64,000 bases of DNA from Sipunculus nudus (GCA_026874595.1 CM049318.1:44062456-44126455), one strand, 5' to 3'; numbered from the stretch's first letter, positions 12,017-24,250 are shown. The notes: generated by a model not told the origin, from the letters alone. Translations and numbers: made by a program.

Positions 12017-14072
12017 CCGTAAAATCTCCACTTAAAACCGCACTTCCGATTAAAACCGCACCCAGACTTCGCCAAAATTCCAGGTGAGACACCGCGAGGG
12101 GCTCAAATACTAAAAACCCCCCTTTAAAACCGCACCAACTTTCGCTACTGAATGATTTGACAAAAGACACAATCAAGCTATCATCTAGAAATGAACACGC
12201 GTAGGTTGCGGCTCGGCCATTCCTATCCACTTTAAAATTCCTTGGGCGTTTTATTTAAACTCATCATAAGACTTTTTATGCAGGGTCACTCAAGCATTAA
12301 GTTTGGGAAGACGCAAGGGCCGGTGAACCTCTGCCTGTTTATACAGATTTTATATTCCGTGCCATATTCTTGTTTGCTACTGATTTGTCATTATATTTTG
12401 GAAAATATATTCTGCTTATCCATTTCAAGTCACTGTATATTTTAATTCTAAAAGAATATTTTGAAATCTTAATTTCTGATGAAAATTCCATTTTCTGGAA
12501 TTACTCGGAAGATTCAAATCATTTTCATACCAGTTACTTCGGTATTATCATCGTCACATCGTACGTTGACATCGCTCCAGGTTACAATTTGCTGGTTCGT
12601 TTGAAAACATCGCTGGTCACCTTAACTAAATATCAAAGTAACTGAAGTTACCTTGTCGAGATACGCACGTATAGGAAACATGACGCTTGAAAACGAGTGA
12701 TTTTAAGGTAAAATTAAAGTGGCCAGTCGGGGGTAAGCAAGTTTTTTTCCTGAAGAAAGTTTCCGTGGGGAGCCATTTTGTCAAGGCAGTGTTCGCGCAA
12801 GGCACGCTGGGACGAAATAGGTGGCTGTTCTGTTTACCACCCACCGCGTACAGCCGTTCAAAATATTCTTAGCAGAATACCGGGGCGTTTCAGCACATGG
12901 CGGCACTCAAACTTGATATTCAAACGATCGTCTGCCATTGTGTGACTCTTTGCGATGTCAGCTTTTTATTTACTTAACGTTTTAAACAAATAATCATTCC
13001 TAAATAATGCCGCAAATGGGTTTATAGTAGGCTTTTATTTCAATTTTGCTTGACCATGTCCAACGATGTGGGCCGCTGTTAGCCCTATCGCCCGTCCTCT
13101 CTTACTACGCTACGCTGTGCGAGAGCCCTAGAAGATAATTTGAGGAAACTGGAGACATTCCACATGACAATTAAATTCTTATATTTCGTCTGAAAATGTG
13201 GTATTCGTTAAGAAATAAAGATATTCTTATCAAATACGCATATAACATTCCACTTAGACAGTGTTTGTCCACTTTTAATGATGATTAGAAGAATATGTAT
13301 TATCCTAATAAACGGTGATACACGGGGAACGATGTCTGCTCTGGGTTTTTTCTCCAGCCACGGCTGGCCGGCAGCCGCCTGTTGTAACCAGTGGTGACGG
13401 GCCTTGTTGGCTCAGCGAGCAAAGGTCACGCAGTTCATTGTTTCAGATTCTGAGACAGTTTCAAGCGCAAGGATTGCAAAGTTTTAAAAGTGAGTCTTGT
13501 TTACATACTAAAACATAATATTTAGCTGAATTTCGTGGTCATTCGAATAAAGTACTATATCTCCCTTGGATTACTTAAAGTTTCCTTGTCATAAACGCAC
13601 TATTTGATTTTACACGATTTTTTCCTACAAGGGTTTGAAATTCTCCAGTTTACTCTGAAGCTTTTTATGCGGCGGTATCCTGGGTCCTGGATCCCGCCGC
13701 ATTTAATGCAGTTAGGCCGCTGTGTGTTACAGCAGGGTTGTTGTAAACGTATTATTTGGTAACAAATACCAAGATTTTATAACAAGTTATATATCACACG
13801 AAAACTAATCAGCAATATTTTAATTTATAAATAACAAATAATCGTAAATAATACATTTACACACCGCTCCCATGCATGCGAGACTGCTGCCAAGAACGGC
13901 CTTTGAAAGTTGCAATATTATCGCTCACTCGCCGGCCAAAAAACGATAACTGTCAGGAAGATATTCAGGAAACCCTTCTAGTATAAACCGCACAGTGCTT
14001 TCAGGAAATCAACCTGATTTCAAGATTTTGAATTTCTTGATTAAACCGCAGTTTTAAGTGGAGATTTTACGG
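12017..14072. mobile_element. TIR DNA transposon, non-autonomous, TA target duplication
   Basis: The left end CCGTAAAATCTCCACTTAAA (12017) and right end TTTAAGTGGAGATTTTACGG (14072) are inverted copies; over 25 bp there is one mismatch. Both are flanked by TA (12015-12016, 14073-14074), as in Tc1/mariner/pogo-type elements. Subterminal motifs TTAAAACCGCAC occur at 12032, 12050 and 12123, with variants near 13984 and 14041, like the repeated transposase-binding sites of other families. The 2.06-kb interior is richer in G+C and CpG than its surroundings. It shows no transposase; the longest frames (e.g. 13315-13518) have no recognised domain. The superfamily is uncertain. Confidence 0.8.
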
Positions 14073-14109
14073 TAGCTCCGCTGCTGCAATATGCATATCA
14101 CATACCGTG

Positions 14110-14290
14110 TAGTAAGTAAATGCAGCTTTAGGCTCTACTGAAATATGCCACCCTTGTAAGGCTCTACTAAATATGCCCCCTTTTAAGGCTGTACTGAAAT
14201 GTGCAACCTTGTAATTTAAAGCTGTGCTGAAATATGCCCCCTTGTAAGGCTTTCCTGGAATATGCCCCCTTGTAAGGCTGTTCTGTTCAC
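14110..14290 (+). repeat. Minisatellite, about 32-bp unit
   Basis: About five imperfect units of TATGCCCCCTTGTAAGGCTG plus a short TACTGAAA-like spacer. Lone related units at 11708-11750 suggest the TIR transposon landed in or near this minisatellite. It lies in HDAC intron sequence close to the splice donor at 14342. Confidence 0.75.
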
Positions 14291-14342
14291 CTCTTTGTAC
14301 AGCTGAACTACCATATGCTGAAGTGTTCCCTGGATAACTTAC

Positions 14343-14476
14343 TTCACATTTGTTGGAGAGTCCTGTTTCTTGTAATCTCGCCCAGATGCTTTGGAGACGA
14401 CCAGCGTGCTCTGGATGTATACTGTTACTGCCACACGTACACTGGTGTTTTAACATCATCACATCATATGCTAAAC
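14343..14476 (-). CDS. HDAC4: Next exon of the class IIa histone deacetylase, start of the deacetylase domain
   Basis: This 134-nt exon begins after acceptor CATACAG and ends GAA before a consensus donor GTAAGT. It supplies the last two bases of the Gly codon opened by the exon at 38254-38542, then 44 codons, ending in phase 0. The product starts [16 protein letters not shown] and continues [20 protein letters not shown], then SNKCE. It aligns without gaps to HDAC4 at [17 protein letters not shown] and [20 protein letters not shown]. The CxC pair and nearby histidines belong to the structural zinc-binding subdomain special to class IIa enzymes. No stop or frameshift is present, so the exon looks functional. 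The following exon (expected to begin near a GRKATLEEL-like stretch) was not found in 1-14342 and probably lies beyond the window. A TIR transposon ends only 270 bp downstream. Confidence 0.96.
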
Positions 14477-14493
14477 CTGTATGATACAAAGCA

Positions 14494-14562
14494 ACTCTTG
14501 ATGTATTCAGTTACTGCCACACATACACTGGTGTTTTAGCATCATCAAATCATATGTTTAAC
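14494..14562 (-). pseudogene. Decayed partial tandem copy of the HDAC exon
   Basis: On the minus strand this repeats the first 68 or so bases of the exon at 14343-14476, offset by 86 bp, with about eight differences. The acceptor-like AATACAG is kept. In the exon's reading phase the first full codon is TAA, and a TGA replaces the codon after GGCAGTAAC. It has no donor of its own. Spliced in, it would end the protein just before the catalytic domain. It lies directly upstream of the true exon in gene direction, so it overlaps the place where that exon's branch point and pyrimidine tract should be. Confidence 0.8.
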
Positions 14563-14652
14563 CTGTATTTTGCAGAATTTAAGCTATTATGTATGTAATT
14601 TTAATTATCAACAGTGTACTTGCATCCAAAAAAAATTTGAATTTTTATGTCT

Positions 14653-15426
14653 GAAAAGTGACCCATGGGTCATGACACTAAGCTTACTAGCATGGTATTA
14701 TAGGCTAACATTCACAACAAAAATTTTATCATCTGAAAAACCAACTTCAGATGTGATCTTGACCTTCGACTTCTGACACCAAAGTTGGCAGTGTTCTTTC
14801 CTAGTGAAGGGTCACACATGTGAAGACTGAATCCAATCATGACTGGTCTATTCAGATTGTACTAGATAAGAATAAGATTTCTGAAGAAATGGTTTAAGAA
14901 CTGGATTATCTGACACCAAAGTTGACAAGATTCTTTCTTAAGTGATGGGTCACACATATGTGAAGAAGGAAACCAATTATGACTGGTCTGTACAGGTTGT
15001 ACAAAGAAAGAGTAATATCAAGGTCAAGGTAACCAGGTTTTTAACTCCTCCCAGAACTTGATAAGCAATCTGTGTCAAATATGAGGAACACGTCATACAC
15101 AATACTCCCAAAGCAAAAATGTTAAAGACCAAAGTATAATTTGGCTGATTTTGACCTTCAAGATAAAGGCCAAAGTCGCAGGTGTTCAAAGTTCTCTGAG
15201 AACTTGGTTGAAACATTTTATCTATCAAATTTGAGGTCAAAATATGCCAAGGTCAAAATCACCAATTTTAAGCTGAAAATGTTCAGTACTTTAAAAGTTA
15301 TAGTGGTGATTATTCAAGGGAGGGGTGGGAGTGTGGAGAAATAAAAACATAAAACATTTCAGGACATCAGAAGAAACCACAGTTGAGAAACATACCATTG
15401 ATATAATTTGGCAGTCTCAAAAGAGG
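14653..15426 (+). mobile_element. Degraded F1 start with CAAAGTTG-type repeats
   Basis: It begins GAAAAGTGACCCATGGGTCA then TGACACTAAGCTT, a damaged F1 left end. After it come two diverged copies of GACACCAAAGTTG...GTCACACATGTGAAG (about 14776 and 14911) and stretches such as AAGGTCAAGGTAACC and TTTTGACCTTCAAG related to the C arrays. No 3' end. Confidence 0.55.
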
Positions 15427-16299
15427 AACAAGGTCACAGCACTCAGCTGAAATTGATTATGAAAATATTTTTTTAATCAGCTGAATTTGTCTATAAGGAT
15501 GTGTTTATGAACTTTTTTTAAAATGTGGGTCCTGTGATAGAGTTTGAAGCTAATCAATCTATGCAAACTGGAGTTATCATCCGTAAACTAATTTATGAAA
15601 GGATGGGCCCTGTGACCTTGACCTTTGAGCTTGTGACCCCAAAATCCAGAAGTTTCTTCCACTATTGGAAGGGGCACAGAATGTGAAAGATGGAAGGTTT
15701 GGGATGAAAATTTGGCTTTAAAAGCATTCATAATCTTTTTAAAAAAGTGGGTCCTTTGACCTTGTCCTTTGACCTCATGACCTTAAATCAAAAGGGTTCT
15801 TACTTTAGTGGTGGGCCATATATTAGTCAAGTTTGAAACAAATATTTAAATCCAGTTATCATTTGGAAACATATATGTTGACAAATGACCCATGTGACCT
15901 TGAACTTTGACCTCGTGGCCCCAAAATATAAAGGTTTCTTACTTTATTGGTGGGCCACAGATAAGTCAAGTCTGAAACCAATATGTTGATCCAAACTGGA
16001 GTTTTTATCCGGAAACAAATATGCTTACAGATGGCTCCTGTGATCCTGACTTTTGACCTTATGACCCCAATATCAATCAGGTTCTTCCCCTATTCACAGG
16101 CCAGCTACATGTACAAGATGGAAGGTTTTGGACGAAAAGTTTGGCTTCAAATGCATCCACCATCTTTTTAAATAAGTGGGTTGGGTGAAGTTGACCTCTG
16201 TTCTCACGACCCCAAAATCGGTAGGGTTCTTGCATTAAATGTGGGCCATATGTCAATCGTAAACAAATATGTTGGACATACAGAAACCCCCCCCCCCCT
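15427..16299 (+). mobile_element. F1-start element with a C array
   Basis: It starts ACAAGGTCACAGCACTCAGCTGA, an F1 left end that has lost its palindrome. About four half-units of C follow (GTGACCTTGACCTTTGAGC near 15611, then about 15760, 15895, 16040), each with ...CATGACCCCAAAATC. It ends in a 13-nt C run (16287-16299) at the next F1 start. No 3' terminus. Confidence 0.65.
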
Positions 16300-16890
16300 A
16301 AAAATGACCCATGGGTCATGACACTCAGCTGCCAAGCATGACCTTCAACATCATGGGCTGAGATTCACAACTTCCAGTCACATTTTTGAAGAACTTATTT
16401 GCCAATTTGTGTTGAAACTTTCTACGATGACAGAAATATATATCACATATGTCTGGTTAAAACATAGTGTCCTGATGTTTTGAGGCAAAATGTATTGTTG
16501 TTGAGCTAACAGGAACTAATCCCATAGCTTGCTTGTTACCTGCCAGTCTCAAAAGGAACACAGGCCAAATATAATATCAACATGTATAGCAAAAAATCAA
16601 GGAAATCCATGCAAGAATTATTAAGAAACAGGTGCTTCTGTATGATTTTTATTCCATATAAACCAACCGTACTGAACTTTCATTAATGTGGTCATATTTT
16701 TAAAGAAATCCTTGACCAATTCCATTGCAATATTACATTAATATATACATCCCACTGCATTCACTTTAAGAGTTCTTAGGAAAATATGCTCAAAAGGATT
16801 TTTAAGATGGCTACCTGGTGGCCATATTGGATTTCTTACAGGTCTGAAATCTGTCAACAAATATCCTCTAAAAGGGACCAAACATTTAAA
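16300..16890 (+). mobile_element. F1f 5' fragment
   Basis: It starts TAAAAATGACCCATGGGTCA then TGACACTCAGCTGCCAAGCATGACC, and follows the F1 copies at 41631 and 63036 (ATCATGGGCTGAGATTCACA, TATGTCTGGTTAAAACA, AAATCAAGGAAATCCATGC). It is cut by the next F1 start at 16891. Confidence 0.7.
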
Positions 16891-18141
16891 ACTAGGGACC
16901 CATGGGTCTCGACGCTCAGCTGCATTTCACTATGAGGATATATGTTTATGAGGTTTTCCAAAATATTGGCCCTGTGATCAGTTTGAAGCCAACCTGTCTA
17001 CCCAAACTGGAGTTATTGTCCATAAACTAATCTGTGAATGGATGGGCCCTGTGACCTTAACCTTTGACCTTGTGACCCCAAAATCAAATGGAAACTTTCC
17101 CTATTGGCAGGTGCACCACATGTTAATGATGGAAGGATTGAGATGAAAAGTTTGGCTCAAAATGCACAATCTTTCTAAAGTAATGGGTCCTGTGACCTTT
17201 GATCTCATGACCCCAGAATCAACAGTTCTTACTTTAGTGGTGGGCCATATATAAGTCAAGTTTGAAACCAATATTTCAAACCAAACTGGTGATATCATCT
17301 GGAAACTAATATGTGGATTGATGGCCCCAATGACCTTGACCTTGTGACCCCAAATCCATAAGTTACTTCCAATATTGGCAGGTGAGCAACATATGGAAGA
17401 TAGAAGGTTTGGGACAGAAATTTTGGATAAAAATACATCAACAATCTTTTTAAAGAAGTGGGTCCTTTGACCTTGACCTTTGGCCTTATGACCCCAAAAT
17501 CAAAAGGGTTCTCACATTATTGGCAGGTCATCTTCAAGTCAAAACTGAAACCAATATGTCAATCCTAACTGGAGTTAACATCCAGAAACAAATCAGGGAC
17601 AGATGGGCCCCAGTGACCATGACCTTTGACCTTGTTTCTTCCCCTATTGATTTGGGATGAAAAGTCTGGCTTCAAATGCATATGCATTCTTTTTAAAGAA
17701 ATTAGTCCTGTGACCTTGACCTTTGACCGTTGGACCCCAAAATCCACACAGTTCTTACTTTAGTGGTGAGTCATATATAGGTTAAGTTTGAAACCAATAT
17801 GTCAAACTAAACTGGAGTTATCATCTGGAAACTATTTTGTGAACAGATGGCCCCTGTGACCTTGACCTTTGACCATGTGACCCCAAATTCATTTATGCAC
17901 TCCCCAAGCTGGCAACTCAGCTTAATGTGCAAAATGGAAAGTTTGGGATTAAAAGCTTGGCTTAAAATGCAGCCATAATCTTTAAAAAAAAGTGAGTCCT
18001 GTGACCTTGACCTTTGACCTCATGACCAAAAATTCATATAGGTTCTTGCTTTAGTGGTGGGCCATAAGTAAGTTTGAAACCCATGTGTCAATACAACCTC
18101 GAGTTATTATCAGGAAACAAATTTGTTTGAATGGATGGATG

Positions 18142-18174
<33 letters not shown>

Positions 18175-18205
18175 GGTGATAACTATATGGCATCCACTTG
18201 TGATC
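16891..18205 (+). mobile_element. F1-start element with C array and GACA microsatellite
   Basis: The start is ACTAGGGACCCATGGGTC then TCGACGCTCAGCTG. About eight half-units follow at roughly 130-150 bp spacing, with GACCTTGACCTTTGACC-like cores near 17051, 17190, 17330, 17466, 17615, 17711, 17857 and 18001. A GGAT/GACA microsatellite (18130-18174) and GGGTGATAACTATATGGCATC stand where F1 elements have GTGATCGCTATAGCTCAG, so this looks like a decayed F1 3' end without the hairpin. Confidence 0.65.
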
Positions 18206-18308
18206 AATAAACACACCAGGTTTTGGGACACTATATGTAATTACAGCTGAGATACTGACATGATTATTGTCATTTTATAGTAAAAAAAAAATATTTGTTA
18301 AAATAACA

Positions 18309-19006
18309 AACAAGGGACCCATGGGTCACAGCGCTCAGCTGATTGTGATTAGACTATAAATGTATCACCATTGTGATACTATATTTAGTCGACAAACCTT
18401 ATGAATATCATGGACATGTTAGGTTATTATAAAGGAATATAATGTAATATGTGAATAAATGATGTATGAAATAACCTAACTGATGGATTAATATGGAGCA
18501 AATATAGTGGTTTATTTTTTTATTTATTTGGGAGCTGTTGAAAATAGGGATATATTTGAGCAAATATGAATGCAATGACAGTACACTAAGCAGTGGTAGA
18601 ATGATGATAAGGCTATTTGTTGAAGGATCTATAGTGTATTGAAGTCCGCAAGATTTCAATTTGACAGATATAATATTATGATTAACTATGCTGAAGAGGA
18701 GATTTATGAATTGTGACTGTATGACATGATATCTCTCAGGTCTTGACAAGGTACATTATATTGATGCCCACCACGTCTACATATTACACAATATTGACAT
18801 AATTTCTGGTATGTATATAGGTAACAAATAGTTATACAATATATAAAAATATGAATATATCTGATTCATCTTGTTCTCGTTTACTGAGGCTGATATTGGG
18901 ATGGGGTTCGGAGAAGGAAACAGTGGCGGGCAGCAAGGACGGTTAAATGTAGAGAGAAAAGGAGTTAGAGAGAGAGGGACGGAGCATTCAACAGTACTTA
19001 AACACC
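18309..19006 (+). mobile_element. F1 left end followed by unassigned AT-rich sequence
   Basis: The left end AACAAGGGACCCATGGGTCA then CAGCGCTCAGCTGA is clear (18309-18342). The following 660 bp matches nothing else in the window and has no convincing gene; it may be a private element interior or old intron. A GA-rich patch (AGAGAGAGAGGGACGG) lies near 18964. Confidence 0.5.
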
Positions 19007-20001
19007 TGGAAGGTTAAAATCTAAAATATTATGAAATGTAGATAAAGTCTGAGAGAAAGAGGTAATCTAGGCCATAGTTGGTTGATATGACTGAAGAAAT
19101 TGTTGCAAATAATATTTTAAGATCTGACCATGTGTTTCCATTGGATACCTTTCTGACAGGCTGTTGACAGTTCAACATTTTACACATTTGTCTAATGATT
19201 TGTCTAACTTTTTTTTCTATTTAATTATATGTATACAGTTGCTATAAAGTCCCCATTCCACAGGTGGAAGGACTTAATGGGGGGGGGGGGGGTTATGATG
19301 GGAGTTACAACGCCTCTGTCTCTCTGTATATATTTTCTTCAAATTATTAAATTTTATGCTATAGCAAAAGAACTATTGTTCATAGTGCCAAGGAGCAAGG
19401 GCTTAGTGGGGTGGGGGGAGGGGATGGTGGAAGTTACAATACCCTTGCATATACGTACAGGATATGAAATTTAATTAATCAGTGCTTACAGGGAAAAAAA
19501 AATTTATTCATAATTATTAAATATTTAAAACAGGCAGAAAGCTAGAGAAACAAAGCAAATCATTTTAATTGCCATTCTTCTGAGCCAGGAAATTATGAAC
19601 AATTTTTACATAAATTCCTTTTTTTTAACATCATTTTTTCCAGGTTTGAAAATGTAACTATACATTTAGAGTATGTGAATATTTCAGTTGATTCACATTT
19701 CTTAATTGCATCAACATATATATCTAATAAATCAGGTTTATAGTACCTGTCAACAGAATGGGGTGGAGGGAGGAAGGGAGGCATAGGGGTAAGAGAGAGA
19801 GAAAGAGAGAGAGAGAAAGAGAGCTAGACTGGCAGAGAAAGAGAGAAAGGGAAAGAGAGAGAGGAGAAAGGCTCTCTGGTAATTACTGCCTGACCCAGAC
19901 ACTCAGGGAGGCAGTAGGCAAGGAGTGAAGGTGTTATGTAACAGCCTAGAACACTGTTAACCAATGACTTGATGTAAACATTCAAGACATGGTGCTATAA
20001 A
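19007..20001 (+). mobile_element. Diverged F1e copy with G-run and GA microsatellite
   Basis: It resembles 9430-10100 (GGTTAAAATCTAAAATATTATG, GTGACC/GATCTGACCATGTGTTTCC, ACAGTTTACACATTTGT). It contains a 15-nt G run (about 19278-19292) and GTGGGGTGGGGGGAGGGG near 19407. A GAGA/AAAGAG microsatellite occupies 19786-19874. Confidence 0.55.
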
Positions 20002-20565
20002 TATGGGTCACTGTGCTCAGCTGAAGTTGACTTTGAAGGTAAAAATCGAAAATAATATCAAATGGAGATCAAGTCTAAGAGGAAAAGGTAATATATGTCA
20101 TGGCTGGTTGACATGATTGGTTTGTATTGATGAGCAAGAAATTGTTGCAAATAATATTTTGTGACCAAACCATGCATTCTCTAATGTCAAATTGATGCAT
20201 GTGAGCAGTTTGTGAACATAAGTTATATATTATTACCATGATCATTGGCTGGCTTTTTGATAAATTGTTGACAGTTCAGTGGTTTATACATTTGCTCAAT
20301 TGGATTTTTTTTTACATAATATATATTATTAAATATATGTATTTTTTATTTTATAAAATGTATACAGTTGAAATATAACTGATGTCCCCAGTCCCCAGAT
20401 GCAAGGACTTGGTGGTGGTGGTGGGGGGGGGGGGGGGGGGGAGGGCTGGAATGATGGGAGTTACAACATCTCTGTATTAATATAGTGTATATACATATAG
20501 GATTTCCACTTAATTCCACAATACTTACAGGATTAAATAGTTCACTCACAATTACATTATATTTA
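20002..20565 (+). mobile_element. F1e copy, left part (continues at 24251)
   Basis: It starts inside the F1 left end (ATATGGGTCACTGTGCTCAGCTGAAG), then follows F1e. It contains GGTGGTGGTGG and an 18-20-nt G run (about 20422-20441). It is interrupted at TATATTTA by the F2 element; the uninterrupted equivalent is near 48180-48250. Confidence 0.7.
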
Positions 20566-23500
20566 AACAAGGCCTACTGGCCTAATGCGAACCTGTGCAT
20601 TGGGAAATACACCAGGTATAATGCTTCAATGCTGGACAATTACTTTTCATGTATATGAACTATGCAAGTACTAAACATTTTGAATAAAAAACAATTACAC
20701 AAACATCACTGCTGAAATTCTGGCATAGGTGCACACAACACTAAAAAGATTGTAGCTGGCACCACCAGTCTTGTATACAAAGAAGCAATCAGAGATATAT
20801 ACATAAGCCCAATTTCAGACTGCTATATCAAACCCCTCCTGAGAAAAACGTGTGCAAAAGTCATGGTAGGTGGCGACACCTGTCTTGTGAGTGAGAAAGC
20901 CATCAAAGACACATAGACAGGTCAAAATATTAGGCCAATACATCAAACTACCTTGAGTCTGATGCCTGGGGCTGACCAGGCTTAGGTGAGAAAGGCTGTT
21001 GCCCCGAGTGAACTGTGACAAATTGCTTGCTCAGACTACTGCACTGAGTGAACTCATGACCTGCACCTGGCTAGACTGAGTGAACTTTTGACCTGTACCT
21101 GGCTGCACTGAGTGAACTCTTGACCTGTTGCATAATCTGACACAGTTGGCAGTCTGCCAAAGCTATAAATAGGATGCAGCTACTGCACTGAGTAAACTAC
21201 TGACCCATACCTGGCTGCACTGAATGAACTCTTGACCTGTTGCCTAATCTGATACAGTTGGCAGTTTGCCAAAGCTATAAATAGATCCAGACTGACCTCT
21301 AGCCTGTTGCCAAATCTGAAATAGTAGCCACACCATTGCATAAGCTCATGCAAGGGCCCTGCCCTGAGGGGCTTGACACCCATGAAGTGAACACATGCCA
21401 TGTGCTTGGCTGCACTGATTGAACTCTTGACCTATATCTGGCTGCACTGAATAAACTCTTGATCTGTTCCCAAATCTGAAACAGTTGGCAGTTTCTCATC
21501 CTATTTAAAGATACAGATTCAATCTTGGCCTGTTGGTATATCTGTTTACACATACTGAAAGACTTTGGTTAAAATTTCTTTTTTCAAGCCAACATATTCA
21601 TAAACTTTTTATCAAAATATCTAGAATAATAAAAGATGCAGTACTTTCATTGTTAAAGGTCCAATAGTTCGGCAATTCTAGTAAACTTGAACAAAGGCCA
21701 ACTTAGAATAATTTTTGTGCAATGTTACAGAAGATATAATTGAAATAATAATTTTGTAGAAGAACACTATTGCAGTCCTCAGTTTGAAAAAGACATAATA
21801 ATGGCCATAAGACCAACTTAAGCTTTTCACAACTCAACCAAAAATCAACAAACTCAGTATATTCTGATATGATTGAAAGAACCATGACCTAGGATAATTC
21901 TTTTGAAAAATTGAACAATTCAACTTGACAGTTTTATCATTAAGCTGAAAGAGGCTAAAATTATGAGGTTTTTTGCCCATAAAAAACAGGTCAATGTAGG
22001 TGGCACCACTAAATCTACAATTTCAAATATGAGTTATGTGACCAACATTTGCACAATACCTGGTAATGCTAGCTTCTGTCATTTCTGAGAGTACTATGTC
22101 AGTATGCTTACTTGGCCGAATGACTGTTCAAATTTGTGTAACTCCACTAAAATTCATCAAATGCAAACCATTTGAACAAACTTGAGAGGGCTTGCCTCTG
22201 GGATCATTTATGTAAAATATTTAACAATTTGGCTGGACCGTCTACAAGAAGATGACTTTTAAAATATTGTCAGCTTTTTCCTTATAAAATTTAAGTAAAT
22301 GCAGATAGCAAAAAAAATAAGCTGAATCCCACAAAATTTGATATGTGACAGATTATTGCATAAAATCTGGGAATGGTAGCTCCTGCTATTCTTGAGAAAT
22401 TATGGATTAATGTACAGATGACCAATGACCCCCGTACAAAAATAGGCCAATTCAGGTGGTGCCACCAATACCTGAATTTCATATATGACTCATGTGACCA
22501 ACACTGGCAAAAAATTTGGTGATGATAGCTCTGGCTGTTTCTGAGACTGTCATTTTAGTATGCTTTTTTGGACATGACTAAGTCCAACTTCCTGAACAAA
22601 ATTGAGGGAGATGGTATAAAAGATTATTTCTGTGAAATATTGAACAATTTGGCTTGAGTGTTTCAGAGGAGAAGATTTTTAAAGTTTTTTTTAACTTTTT
22701 CTCTATAAAATTTAAGAAAATTTTCAGATGGCTAATTTTTTGCATTAAATTTCATGATGCTAGCTCCAATCATTTTCAAAATAGTATGGGTAAACGTACA
22801 GAAGACAAATGCCGCCACACCATCACATTAGTTCACAGGTTCACTAAAAATTAATACAGATGCATATTGAATGCAAAATTATAATACAGATACATCTCAC
22901 TGATGGCAAAATCTTGAATTAATTTGACTATGGATACCAATTATTTATAATCCATGTACAGCCGTCTTTATATACCCACAGAGAGCTGTATAGCTTTGAT
23001 TGTAAACATTGCCTGGCATTAGGAATATCTAAAAATCATAAATCTACATTTTTTAAAAGCTTTTAAAATACATTCTTGTCAATATTAACCAAAGATAACC
23101 TGAAATCTAAATGTCTAGAGGCATGATGTAATAAATGTTGATAAACTGGTGCCAGTCTAGATGTATCTAGATGTATCTGTGTATCTGCTTCACACAGCTA
23201 ACATATATGGTAAAATGACTCAATTGAACCTTTATAATCAACCAAAATTCATTCTTTGGAACCATAAAAGACAATTATTATAAGAATTATTCAGGGGATT
23301 ATTCTTGTAAAATATTAAACAAATTGGCCTCAGTAGGGTCAGTCAAAAAAATTTTACAGGTTTATAACTCATATGGGAAAATACAGCAAAATGGCTAAGT
23401 TAAGCTTCCCATAACTCAGCCAAAAATCACTGAACCAAAACCATTTGAACAAACTTGAATTATCAACATCTAAGGATAATTAATGTGTGAGATTTAAGAA

Positions 23501-24250
23501 TTTGGCCCAGTGGCTTTTGAGGAGAAGATCTTTGTAGCCACTGTGCTAAAATGGGCTGTTAGAGCATATAACTAAATACAGCTTCCCATAACTCAGCAAA
23601 AAGTCACTGAACTTAAGACCTTTCGAACAAATTTCAGAAAGCACTACCCTAGGATCATTTCTGTGCGATATAAAAGTATTTGGCCATATGGTTTCAGAGA
23701 AGAAGTTTTTTGTAGCCGTCAGTATGATACGGGCACTGATGACCCCCGTACAAAAAAGGTCGAAGCAGGTGGCGCCACCAATACCTCAATTTCAGATTTG
23801 TCTCATGTGAACAACATTGGCATAAAATTTGGTGATGATAGCTCCAGCCGTTTCTGAGATTGTAATTTTAGTATGCTTTTTTGGACAGATGACTAAGTTC
23901 AACTTCCTGCAACTCGGCCAAAAATTACCGAACTTAAACCATTTGAACAAACTTGAGAAAGGTTGTTCCTGGAATCATTTCTGTGAAATATTGGACAATT
24001 TGGCTTAACAATTTTGGAGAAGAAGATTTTTAAAGCTTTTTAAGCTTTTTCCCTATAAAATCTAAGAAAATGCAGTTAGCCAAAAAACAAGCAAAATCCG
24101 ATAGAGTTTTTTAGATGAATAATTTTTTACATAAAATTTGGTGATGCTAACTCCTGCCGTTTTCAAGATAGTATGGGTTAATGTACAGACGACGGACGAC
24201 GGACCACGGACAGACTACGCCATACCATCGCATAAGCTCACAGGTTCGCT
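20566..24250 (+). mobile_element. Complete F2 element
   Basis: This 3.69-kb element begins AACAAGGCCTACTGGCCTAA then TGCGAACCTGTGCAT, and ends with a GACG-type run (24188-24215), CCATCGCATAAGCTCACAGG and TTCGCT. The left GCGAACCTGTG and right CACAGGTTCGC are exact inverted copies of 11 bp. Inside, in order, are short CTGCACTGAGTGAACTCTTGACC repeats (about 21040-21240), an internal 3'-end remnant (about 21330), D monomers, a second internal 3' end (22820-22848) and more D monomers. It is inserted in an F1e copy without target duplication. No protein recognised. Confidence 0.8.

Noticed and set aside
12003-12230. Minus-strand frame containing GFKGGFLVFEP as a gene
   Set aside because: It spans the left TIR and subterminal repeats of the transposon; the apparent peptide is a reading of those repeats.
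14067-14342. Continuation of the HDAC reading frame past 14343
   Set aside because: The frame is open by chance into the intron. GTAAGT at 14342 is a consensus donor and homology stops at KCE.
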